A stretch of DNA of 23,963 bases. Source: a virus. Position 1 is the first letter of the stretch; the number at the start of each line of letters is the position of its first letter. The stretch is taken from the IMG/VR virus record IMGVR_UViG_3300037485_001400, positions 1-23,963 of that record; one strand, 5' to 3'. Positions 13,753 to 21,141 of this stretch are shown here, piece by piece. A program made the translations under genes and the position numbers. The notes under the pieces are model-generated. The model searched no databases and was not told the origin of the DNA. It saw nothing but the letters and a program-made list of their open reading frames with translations.

Positions 13753-14490
13753 CTATCCAACTAAAACAGATTTACCAACAAGAACCGAATCACCAACAAG
13801 TGCTGAGTCATTGCCAATAAGACCATCACCACTTGCTGCTGCCGCTGCCATTTTATAGAAAGCCGATACCTCTACCCAGTCATCCGCAGTTGTACAGTTA
13901 TAGCCCGATGCTTTTGCACCAGATGAATTGTATATAATGTGGGCTAAAACAGTCCTATCGCTACCACCATTAACACCAAGTTGCACATCTATAGTTTGGC
14001 TATTAGAAGCGGTTAGGTCCACACCAGCTCCAGCTTTGTGGTATAGACCATCTATTCTAAGGCCATCCGCAGTGGTCGTAGTGATTGACACTGTTGGTTG
14101 TGATGGAGTTGCACCTCCTGCACCGCCAGTCACTTCAGGTTGACCTGATGTTGATAAACCGCTTGCACAAATAGCCATTGCAGCCCAGCAAGTGCAGGCA
14201 CCACTCAGTGTCACTACAACATTCTTTGATCCGGTCGATGCACTTTGCAATCGAAAAATGTACGATCGAATGTCCTGAGTATTACCACCTGGTTGTTGCA
14301 ACTGCATCTTATCTGATGTCATACTCGTACCATCGAAAGTTACACCTGAACAGGTACGCCCATCAGTCCTTAAAAAACGCATAGAAACACAAACAAAAAC
14401 ATCAGTTTTATTATTATTCAGTGCAAACGTAGCAGTTGTTTCAGTGGTCTTCACTCCACTATTTGCAGTATTACCAACCGAGACAGCCAT
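13753..14490 (-). CDS. Phage surface structural protein with LVG repeats
   Basis: A 245-residue protein starting MAVSVGNTANSG. The body looks all-beta (TTATFALNNNKTDVFVCVSM, SGVTFDGTSM, KNVVVTLSGACTCW, ASGYNCTTADDWVEVSAFY), like a jelly-roll or lectin-like virion protein. The end is a stretch of five- to six-residue repeats, GLIGN, SALVG, SVLVG, KSVLVG, which may form a short helix-like beta tail used in assembly. AAGGAG lies five bases before the ATG. It lies between fibre genes in the late block, so a fibre, tail or capsid decoration role is likely. I recognise no named family. Confidence 0.6.
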   Translation of the reverse strand: MAVSVGNTANSGVKTTETTATFALNNNKTDVFVCVSMRFLRTDGRTCSGVTFDGTSMTSDKMQLQQPGGNTQDIRSYIFRLQSASTGSKNVVVTLSGACTCWAAMAICASGLSTSGQPEVTGGAGGATPSQPTVSITTTTADGLRIDGLYHKAGAGVDLTASNSQTIDVQLGVNGGSDRTVLAHIIYNSSGAKASGYNCTTADDWVEVSAFYKMAAAAASGDGLIGNDSALVGDSVLVGKSVLVG

Positions 14491-14499
14491 AATAACTCC

Positions 14500-14793
14500 T
14501 TAAATTGTAATCATCGACTTCAGAATCTCAATGAAATAAATTGGAGACGAATTACCAGTTTTTGTTTGATTGTTATATGCTTCATCCATATTAAGCAATG
14601 CAACACCAAAAGACCTGATATAGTTCACGGAAACCTGAGTGAACCCCATGTCTAACAGGTCTTGGTCAACTAAGGTCTGCAAAAAATTGTAAAATTCTTT
14701 GTATCTTTTCATACTCTTCGAGATATCATTAGCGATATCTTTAGTGACTGAAACTACTTCCTGCATAGTTACCGGATTAAGTTGGCTTAGCAT
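14500..14793 (-). CDS. Small unknown protein in the fibre block
   Basis: A 97-residue helical protein starting MLSQLNPVTMQEVV. A run of helices (TKDIANDISKSMKRYKEFYNF) is followed by VDQDLLDMGFTQVSVNYIRSFG and a short hydrophobic end. The ATG at 14793 is chosen because GGAAGGTGGA lies just before it; a longer frame would overlap the upstream gene and add unlikely Arg/Cys-rich sequence. It lies among virion genes and may be a small structural or assembly protein. No family is recognised. Confidence 0.6.
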   Translation of the reverse strand: MLSQLNPVTMQEVVSVTKDIANDISKSMKRYKEFYNFLQTLVDQDLLDMGFTQVSVNYIRSFGVALLNMDEAYNNQTKTGNSSPIYFIEILKSMITI

Positions 14794-14816
14794 GGATTCC
14801 ACCTTCCATTTTAGAG

Positions 14817-15614
14817 TTAAACAAAAGCAACGATACTGCCTTCTACTGGTGTAAATGATAACCACGATGATCCGTGATACTGATAAACATTATCTTTGAC
14901 CCACCCATTTGCTGTAGCTGACGCAATATACCTATCACCTTCTGTTGGTGAACCTGGCAAACTCGAAGTTGGATCAAAAAATCCAATTACAGCGTCGATC
15001 CAATATTTACTTGCAATATTTGAATATTTTGCTTTCTTTTTCACATTAGTTGCATCAGCATCCTCAATTAGAAATTCATCATTTGGATACACCGTAGTTT
15101 TCTCGGTTAGAGCATTTATCTCCGCTGGAAGAGAGGTTATCAATGTCCCGTCAGCTAATTTAGAATTGACATTTGCAATCGAATCCGCAATATGCTTAGA
15201 CCCACCAAAATAATGTGGATCGTCAACAGTGACATTTGCAGTTTTTGTACTTCCATTAGCAGTTGTAACTTTCCATCCAGTATGATCATCATATTGCAGT
15301 GTATCATTTGAGTCGAGAGCAACTTTTACTATCTGATAATTAGTTGAACTCACCTTTAATGAGATTGTCACAGAAGAAATAACCGTATCTTTATTAAAGA
15401 CACTTATTCTTTTTATCTGCCTTTCAGTTGCAGCCACTGGAGGAGAAGTAATTTCTACCTCGGCCGCACCAGTAGATAATTCTTCATACTCATTACCAGG
15501 TATGAATGTAGTAGTTGTGTGGTCTGCGAAGTCGACTGTAACTTGCAGATTAGAAGTCGTTACCGTAACGTCTATTTCTGCAACTAACGATTTTGATGTT
15601 GTATCAAGTAACAT
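14817..15614 (-). CDS. Tail fibre protein with DUF2793-like C-terminus
   Basis: A 265-residue protein. The first 110 residues are beta-rich (LVAEIDVTVTTSNLQVTVDF). A middle segment reads EKTTVYPNDEFLIEDAD, then KKKAKYSNI, a pattern common in phage fibre and appendage proteins. The last 55 residues, with FFDPTSSLPGSPTEGDRYIA, NGWVKDNVYQYHGSSW and FTPVEGSIVAF, match the DUF2793 domain found in many phage fibre and baseplate proteins. AGGAG lies five bases before the ATG. It sits after the tail-tip genes, where fibre genes usually lie. Confidence 0.72.
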   Translation of the reverse strand: MLLDTTSKSLVAEIDVTVTTSNLQVTVDFADHTTTTFIPGNEYEELSTGAAEVEITSPPVAATERQIKRISVFNKDTVISSVTISLKVSSTNYQIVKVALDSNDTLQYDDHTGWKVTTANGSTKTANVTVDDPHYFGGSKHIADSIANVNSKLADGTLITSLPAEINALTEKTTVYPNDEFLIEDADATNVKKKAKYSNIASKYWIDAVIGFFDPTSSLPGSPTEGDRYIASATANGWVKDNVYQYHGSSWLSFTPVEGSIVAFV

Positions 15615-15622
15615 AGGTTCTC

Positions 15623-15856
15623 CTAACCAAGGAAAATTCTGGACATAATTTGTTGATGTGTAAGACCTGCACCGGTCGATACTATAACTTTTTCACCAGG
15701 GTCGCCAGTTACTACAAAACCATCACCAAGGGTTAGAGGTTCATACTCTTTTCCTCCAGTGGTGGACGTTTTGATAAGTAGAGTACCTTCTGCTGGAATT
15801 GGATCTTGCAGAATAACTCTGTTTGCAAGTTCTTTTGTTACTGTCGTTTCAACCAT
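15623..15856 (-). CDS. Short virion-associated protein
   Basis: A 77-residue protein starting MVETTVTKELANR. It is beta-rich, with a central PAEGTLLIKTSTTGGKEYE and GDPGEKVIVSTGAGLTHQ, and ends IMSRIFLG. AAAGG lies six bases before the ATG. It lies between the tail-tip gene and a fibre gene, three bases after the former. A small adaptor or fibre-linked protein is plausible; no family is recognised. Confidence 0.6.
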   Translation of the reverse strand: MVETTVTKELANRVILQDPIPAEGTLLIKTSTTGGKEYEPLTLGDGFVVTGDPGEKVIVSTGAGLTHQQIMSRIFLG

Positions 15857-15859
15857 AAT

Positions 15860-17557
15860 TTACCTTTGCCAGCAATCAATTTTTAATTGTCCGAGACTGT
15901 TCTGTTCGACTGCTGTTTTCCACAAACTTGTCAACCTAATTATGCTGTACCCATCAACTGTAAAATCTGTACCAAGAATTAATTCACCAGCATTAGATTG
16001 ACCATCAGTCCACATTGCTCTTACTCTTGAAGTGTTAGTAAACGGAGTGACTCTCATATTTGATACATACGAATAAGCATTGAACGTGACTGTTTCGTAC
16101 GACACTGGGAGAACCCTTTGTGGAACCTCCCCAAGCCATCCTGGAGTTTTCGAATAATTGGAATCGAACAGGTCTTCAAACGCCTGCACAAGTGACAATC
16201 TTATATTCATATCATTTATGTCACCGAAATCTATATTAGTGACTCTAAAATTACCATAAAGACTGTATTCATCACTATAAATATTGATCAGATCCCCTGG
16301 CCTCAGGTCGTAGTGTTGCCTATTTACTGTACATTCAACAAATACCCTTGGAAAACTAAATCTTTGCATTATTTCATTTAATCGACAAAAAGCAATTTCA
16401 GACCTAATGAACATAGTCAGGTCAATTTTCTTTTTGTTGATAAATCCATCAGCCATTAAAATTGCTGCTTCATTCTTAATCGTAATAACTTTCTTTTCGT
16501 AATTGAATGTACTATCAATAAACTCACCAATGAAAACATTTGGTACATCTCTCCAAGTTTCTCTCGTAATCATTAGTGAATTAAATTCAGAATCAGTTAT
16601 TGACCCTTTATTTATCGCATCTCTATCATACAAATTTGCAAGATAGAATGTATCATTAAATGAATAAAGAAAAACATCAGTAGCATCCCTTATATCGTCA
16701 AGGATTTGCCTAACTGAGACAGGTTCTATGATTGCAAAATTAATTCCATACAGTCTTCCAGCGGCTTCAGCCTCGGGTGTACCAAAAGAATCACCAACTG
16801 CATTGAACGATACGAGATCAATTTTTGAAGGATCTATCCCCATCATAAATTGAGAGTCGGTTAGAATATCATAAATCACAGCAGCTGGATTATTTCCAAT
16901 ATACTCATCGAAAAATTCAATTGCTGAATAATTGATAGGAAGAGGTTCCAGATTTCTCTTTACAATAAATTCGACTTTAGGCATAGTACCACCTGAAGTC
17001 GCAGGTATCCGGGAATCATATTCAAATGGTAATCCACCAACTGTATGAATTGATTTATCAAAGAACATGTGGGCTATACCCTTCATCTTGACAGGATATA
17101 GCAATTCATTCTTTAATGGTTCAGGAATATAATCGGAAGTACCATCATTAAATTGAGAAAACACCCACTGGGGAAAATGGGTAGATGGATCCGATAAATC
17201 AGAATACATATACTTGTCATTTATTAAAACTTGAGGAACAGACTGATCAGGATCATCAAAGTAAACTTGTCCTTTGCATATCAATAACCACGCGTACTCT
17301 GCCATATAGCACGTATCAACAAGCGAATAAATCTCAGTTTTCTCATTTCTCTTTGTTATTGCCGTCTCCATCTTAAGATATACGTACCTACCTTTTACTT
17401 TTACTTTGCCATAGGTAACTGGGACAGGCAATCCTTCAACATTAGTCGGATATGACGGTTTAGTTGCTCTATACAAGTCGTTGATCTGCACACCAACCAC
17501 ATTAGTAGACCCACCACTATTCCCTAATCCTAAAAATCCAAATGTACTTATCATCAT
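15860..17557 (-). CDS. Tail-tip / hub protein, J-like (Phage-tail_3)
   Basis: A 565-residue protein. The early GLPVPVTYGKVKVKG (42-56) and NPAAVIYDILTD (223-234) are typical of the phage tail-tip attachment proteins related to lambda J and the Phage-tail_3 family. DLRPGDLINIYSDEYSLYG near residue 420 is the usual later hub-domain motif. Such proteins close the tail tube, contact the host receptor, and carry fibres. At 565 residues it is shorter than lambda J and lacks its long fibronectin-like C-terminal part; the separate fibre genes downstream may do that job. It overlaps the L-like gene; ATG occurs twice in a row, and the second (17554) has the better spacing to GAGG. Confidence 0.78.
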   Translation of the reverse strand: MMISTFGFLGLGNSGGSTNVVGVQINDLYRATKPSYPTNVEGLPVPVTYGKVKVKGRYVYLKMETAITKRNEKTEIYSLVDTCYMAEYAWLLICKGQVYFDDPDQSVPQVLINDKYMYSDLSDPSTHFPQWVFSQFNDGTSDYIPEPLKNELLYPVKMKGIAHMFFDKSIHTVGGLPFEYDSRIPATSGGTMPKVEFIVKRNLEPLPINYSAIEFFDEYIGNNPAAVIYDILTDSQFMMGIDPSKIDLVSFNAVGDSFGTPEAEAAGRLYGINFAIIEPVSVRQILDDIRDATDVFLYSFNDTFYLANLYDRDAINKGSITDSEFNSLMITRETWRDVPNVFIGEFIDSTFNYEKKVITIKNEAAILMADGFINKKKIDLTMFIRSEIAFCRLNEIMQRFSFPRVFVECTVNRQHYDLRPGDLINIYSDEYSLYGNFRVTNIDFGDINDMNIRLSLVQAFEDLFDSNYSKTPGWLGEVPQRVLPVSYETVTFNAYSYVSNMRVTPFTNTSRVRAMWTDGQSNAGELILGTDFTVDGYSIIRLTSLWKTAVEQNSLGQLKIDCWQR

Positions 17558-18372
17558 AGCCTCACAGTAGTTATGGAATTTTCAGAAGGATCTTTTAATG
17601 GTACGTATGGCATACCAACAAAGTTAATAAGATTCTGATAAAATACTGCACAATATTCAACATCTTTTCTGCAACCGAAATAAACAGTAACTTGATCCCC
17701 ATTAACTGCATTAGTAAATGGCCGTACTAATGTAATGGAGTCGTCAATATTAGAACATGCGGTTATAAATGAAATCTCCCCTGTTTTATCCAATGTACAT
17801 TTTCCTGCTGGTAAATAAAATTGAATAGGCCCAAACTCACTGCTTATTAACTTCCTGCCACCATCTTCGACAGTTACAATCGCCACCCTTTTTACTGAAT
17901 CAGGTTTTATCCCACATACACTATCAGTGAACGTATTATTGCACAAAGCTTGAACATTTACTTTAGGAACAACCCGATTTGTTTCAAGCATTATTGAATC
18001 AAAATCAAGTGTGCATAACCCTTGTTCAAATCTTGGAATACGGGCATATCCGACAAAGATATTTTCTGCAATATCAGGTTCAGTTGAAAAGTACCTATTT
18101 ACAATGACCTTAATTTGGAGGATTCCGACATCAGGCATTATTGATCTTGCGATTACATTAGTTGCGGGAATAACAATCGTACATCTTGGTGTTTCGTGTT
18201 CAGAATTGTTTGAATGACCTGATCTATTTATCACTTCAGGTGTATATTTGATAGTATTTGCGATAACCGGATCAGAATTTGAAGTGAAATAATAAACAGT
18301 TTCACCTATATGAAAATCGTATGTTTCAACGAATCTATGTTCAAGTGATCGTTCAGAATTATCAATAGTCAT
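17554..18372 (-). CDS. Minor tail protein, DUF2163 / lambda L-like
   Basis: A 272-residue protein. The pattern LCNNTFTDSVCG (143-154), then FGCRKDVEYC (232-241) and FYQNLINFVGMPYVPLKD is the mark of the phage DUF2163/BR0599 family. Cysteines C144, C153, C234 and C241 match the four ligands that hold an iron-sulphur cluster in lambda L. The protein forms part of the tail-tip complex between the tube and the J-like hub. It overlaps the J-like gene by four bases (ATGA), so the two are coupled. GGAG lies before the ATG. Confidence 0.85.
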   Translation of the reverse strand: MTIDNSERSLEHRFVETYDFHIGETVYYFTSNSDPVIANTIKYTPEVINRSGHSNNSEHETPRCTIVIPATNVIARSIMPDVGILQIKVIVNRYFSTEPDIAENIFVGYARIPRFEQGLCTLDFDSIMLETNRVVPKVNVQALCNNTFTDSVCGIKPDSVKRVAIVTVEDGGRKLISSEFGPIQFYLPAGKCTLDKTGEISFITACSNIDDSITLVRPFTNAVNGDQVTVYFGCRKDVEYCAVFYQNLINFVGMPYVPLKDPSENSITTVRL

Positions 18373-18373
18373 T

Positions 18374-19006
18374 TTAAGAACTCCAAGATTCTGAAGGCAA
18401 TTCTTTAAATGTAAGTATCAACTCACTTAGAGCGGTTGATATGTGATTTAATTCTACGGTATCTTGATTGAATCTGCAAAGAATAAGTTTTCCAAATACA
18501 TCAATATCAGTTACAGCAATATTTCGATCTATACTTTCAGTAGAGATCATTACCAAATACCCATCAACGAGATGATCCGTTTCAAAATGATCTATACGAC
18601 GAGTTATAAGATCGCCATTATTCAATCGTATAAAAAATCTTTCGTATCCACGTTGTATATTTTGAAACTCATTTGGATATATGTGAAACTCACTACTACC
18701 ATTCAAAATATTCGAGTACAATTTGAAATCTGAATAAAAAATAGGCAACCAAAATTTTTCAAGTCTCCCATATCTACTACAAAAGAAATCGAGAAGATCA
18801 AATTCAGTTTGTTTATCAATATTAAAAAATCTATACTCAACTATATACGGGAGCTCACTGGTCAAGTTTCTTATAGCTATGAGGCCATTACCTCTCTGAA
18901 TGATATCCCTCCCAAAAAGAAATGTCCTTCCAGGGAGATTGGACCAATCCGGCTTCAATGTGAAAATATCGGATGTCGATCCTAATCCAAGACGTGAATC
19001 TCCCAT
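18374..19006 (-). CDS. Minor tail protein (lambda M-like)
   Basis: A 210-residue protein. FTLKPDWSNLPGRTFLFGRDII near the N-terminus, then RFFNIDKQTEFDLLDFF and GRLEKFWLPIFYSDF, is a layout seen in minor tail proteins next to DUF2163 genes, and resembles lambda M-type or DUF2460-like proteins. It probably joins the tail-tip ring. The next gene upstream shows a similar layout, so the two may be paralogues. It overlaps that gene by 25 bases. GGGAG lies nine bases before the ATG. Confidence 0.6.
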   Translation of the reverse strand: MGDSRLGLGSTSDIFTLKPDWSNLPGRTFLFGRDIIQRGNGLIAIRNLTSELPYIVEYRFFNIDKQTEFDLLDFFCSRYGRLEKFWLPIFYSDFKLYSNILNGSSEFHIYPNEFQNIQRGYERFFIRLNNGDLITRRIDHFETDHLVDGYLVMISTESIDRNIAVTDIDVFGKLILCRFNQDTVELNHISTALSELILTFKELPSESWSS

Positions 19007-19653
19007 GATCTTCTCTCCCTAAAAGTAAAATTAAATGTACTAAGCCCATGTGAGTCGTGCATTTCCTGATAAGATTCAAGATAACATGCCAACGTTGGAT
19101 AGAACATTGTAGTTTCCGCCATAAAATGTTCAGGTAGACCACCATAAAATTCAACAGTTGTCAGCCCAACACTTTTTATATTTGCAACCATCGTATCGAT
19201 AATACCATTTATATCCCTTATTACAATACCACCTGGCGGTTTGCCATTTTGGTTTGCTACTTGAAGATTGTACAAGCAAGTAATCTCTGCACTTGTTATT
19301 GTGTCAAGCCCAAATAGATCACCAACTTCAACGCACCTGAACGGTTCAGTATATATTGGTATAACTATATCCTGCTGAATCAAATGTATTAAAGTATTGA
19401 TAATCCTTGATGATTCCAGGCTATCTTCAAAAACTGAAATCATAATTTCTCTATAAGGATAGGTTCGTAAACCAGACCTCTGCTCAGCATAACTTTTTGA
19501 AGTGAATACGTTCGTCTCAAAACTGTATCGTACGACAAGACCGTTTACCCAGTTAGGAAAAAATCCAAAATCCATTACCGCTGGAGGAGAATATCCTTCA
19601 TCCTTATAAATCGGCGAATCACCGAAAGAATAATTTGAACCATAGATACTCAT
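18982..19653 (-). CDS. Minor tail protein, related to its downstream neighbour
   Basis: A 223-residue protein. FFPNWVNGLVVRYSFETNVF (31-50) followed by GLRTYPYREIMISVFED and DIVIPIYTEPF matches in layout the P-x-W, aromatic turn and W/I-x-P strand of the next gene. This suggests that both are minor tail proteins of one fold. The C-terminal YQEMHDSHGLSTFNFTFRERRSW is typical of a beta-sandwich end. GAGG lies before the ATG, and the start overlaps the upstream stop by four bases. Confidence 0.6.
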   Translation of the reverse strand: MSIYGSNYSFGDSPIYKDEGYSPPAVMDFGFFPNWVNGLVVRYSFETNVFTSKSYAEQRSGLRTYPYREIMISVFEDSLESSRIINTLIHLIQQDIVIPIYTEPFRCVEVGDLFGLDTITSAEITCLYNLQVANQNGKPPGGIVIRDINGIIDTMVANIKSVGLTTVEFYGGLPEHFMAETTMFYPTLACYLESYQEMHDSHGLSTFNFTFRERRSWEIHVLD

Positions 19654-20147
19654 TCTACATCCTCAATTCTCACCTTGCCCGGCAAATAACCAAATTTGAA
19701 ACCTCGATCATTGCAAGATTTCATTACTGATTCACAAGTATGTCCGATAAATACCATACCACGAAATATATCAGACCTTATCACGAATGCCCAAATTAGT
19801 ACATGAGTGTCTTTCATTTTTCTTGGAATCGCAATAGCCCCATAAGTTTGTTCATTGTCAAGAAATTTAATACATTCAGAATAATTATCACTAAACAGAT
19901 GAGCGATTGTTCTATCCTGCATTGCAAAGTATAATTCATTCTCATACAGTTGCGCATAACTCACAGCCAGATTTCTACTATTGCATTGGCAGACTATCGC
20001 TCTCGTTTTATCAGCAGGAGTTTTGCTCTCTACTACTCCAGCGGTCGAGCATGAACGAATGAACATAGGTTCGGTTTGCATACCTATCGTATGCACTACC
20101 CTCATTGGTATGATCTGACCTGTAGCAACTGGAATAAATAGAATCAT
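19650..20147 (-). CDS. Unknown Cys-rich protein of the tail block
   Basis: A 165-residue protein starting MILFIPVATGQIIPMRVV. It holds seven cysteines, among them CQC in the middle and HTCESVMKSC near the end, with no clear zinc pattern. I looked for a lambda K-type NlpC/P60 or JAB peptidase, usually encoded near the tail tip, but the active-site motifs are not present. The start overlaps the previous stop (ATGA) with only a weak binding site, so translation is probably coupled. No family is recognised. Confidence 0.6.
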   Translation of the reverse strand: MILFIPVATGQIIPMRVVHTIGMQTEPMFIRSCSTAGVVESKTPADKTRAIVCQCNSRNLAVSYAQLYENELYFAMQDRTIAHLFSDNYSECIKFLDNEQTYGAIAIPRKMKDTHVLIWAFVIRSDIFRGMVFIGHTCESVMKSCNDRGFKFGYLPGKVRIEDVE

Positions 20148-21139
20148 AATGGTATCCCAAAAAAAGGAAATACTCCTGTAACAATTTTTATACCAGTAGG
20201 AGTCCAGTTCTCGTCAAGACTATTGAAATCAACACTTATCACATTAATTCCTGTGCCGCTTCGTGTCAGAGCCCCATATCCTGTTACACTTGTAAAACAA
20301 CTTGCTAAACCAAGGCATTCATTAGCATCATAGTCAAGATTAAAAGGTAACGTAAACCTGGTATTAATTGAATCGGAAGTACCATTAATAGACACTCTGC
20401 ATAAATACATATTCCCCAATATATTCCTATATTTTATCTTTTTATATGGGGTGCCACTCCACCCAGTAAGAGTTGAAGATGATGAGTAGTCAACCCAAGG
20501 ATGTGACGTTGATCTTGAAACTATAGTGCCGTCACCTAATACCTTTAATGCCAACGTATACTCGTTTGTTAATTTGAGCATAACCTCGTCATTATCAAGT
20601 ACAGCCCCAGACTTCCTTGCATTGATAATCATCGCACTATCGTCAACATTTAGAGAATTAACGAAAGCATCGACAACCACCGCTGGGGTAGACTCACAAA
20701 CATAGTCCGCACTTTCCCCGGATATGGTAATCCCACCATCTTTAGGAACCAGAGGATCACCAACTACAACTGCATTCGATTTAATAGATCCTATAACTTT
20801 ATTAGGATCGAGAGTCAGACCTTGACACAATAAATTAATCCAAGGTGCTAAATTGGCTGGCGGATTTCCTACCACTACCGTGCCATCAGTATCGACAGTT
20901 ACGATAGTATTATTGTCAGTTACGATAGTGACCGATCCATCCGAATTTGCCTTTACTGTTGAAATTCCCGTTATATCTCCATATATAGTTTGGTGTTTAT
21001 GACCGAGAGTATCCTTTGCATCTTGAATAGAATCGCCAACCAACGTGTCGATAACTTCCTCATGATGTGCTGATTCAACTGCACCCCAAGGTGTTGGATC
21101 TCCAGGTACAACATAAGTAAACCCTTTTTTGGTCGCCAT
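20144..21139 (-). CDS. Fibre-like structural protein next to the tape measure
   Basis: A 331-residue protein. The N-terminus (TYVVPGDPTPWGAVESAHHEEVID) is followed by a beta run (STVKANSDGSVTIVTDNN, VTVDTDGTVVVG). The C-terminal 110 residues, with LTGWSGTPYKKIKYRNILG, LCRVSINGTSDSINTRFTLPF and GALTRSGTGINVISVDF, resemble the beta-sandwich ends of phage tail fibres, where sugar or receptor binding occurs. It lies between the tape measure and the tail-tip genes, an unusual place for a fibre. GAGG lies five bases before the ATG. Confidence 0.6.
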   Translation of the reverse strand: MATKKGFTYVVPGDPTPWGAVESAHHEEVIDTLVGDSIQDAKDTLGHKHQTIYGDITGISTVKANSDGSVTIVTDNNTIVTVDTDGTVVVGNPPANLAPWINLLCQGLTLDPNKVIGSIKSNAVVVGDPLVPKDGGITISGESADYVCESTPAVVVDAFVNSLNVDDSAMIINARKSGAVLDNDEVMLKLTNEYTLALKVLGDGTIVSRSTSHPWVDYSSSSTLTGWSGTPYKKIKYRNILGNMYLCRVSINGTSDSINTRFTLPFNLDYDANECLGLASCFTSVTGYGALTRSGTGINVISVDFNSLDENWTPTGIKIVTGVFPFFGIPL

Positions 21140-21141
21140 AT

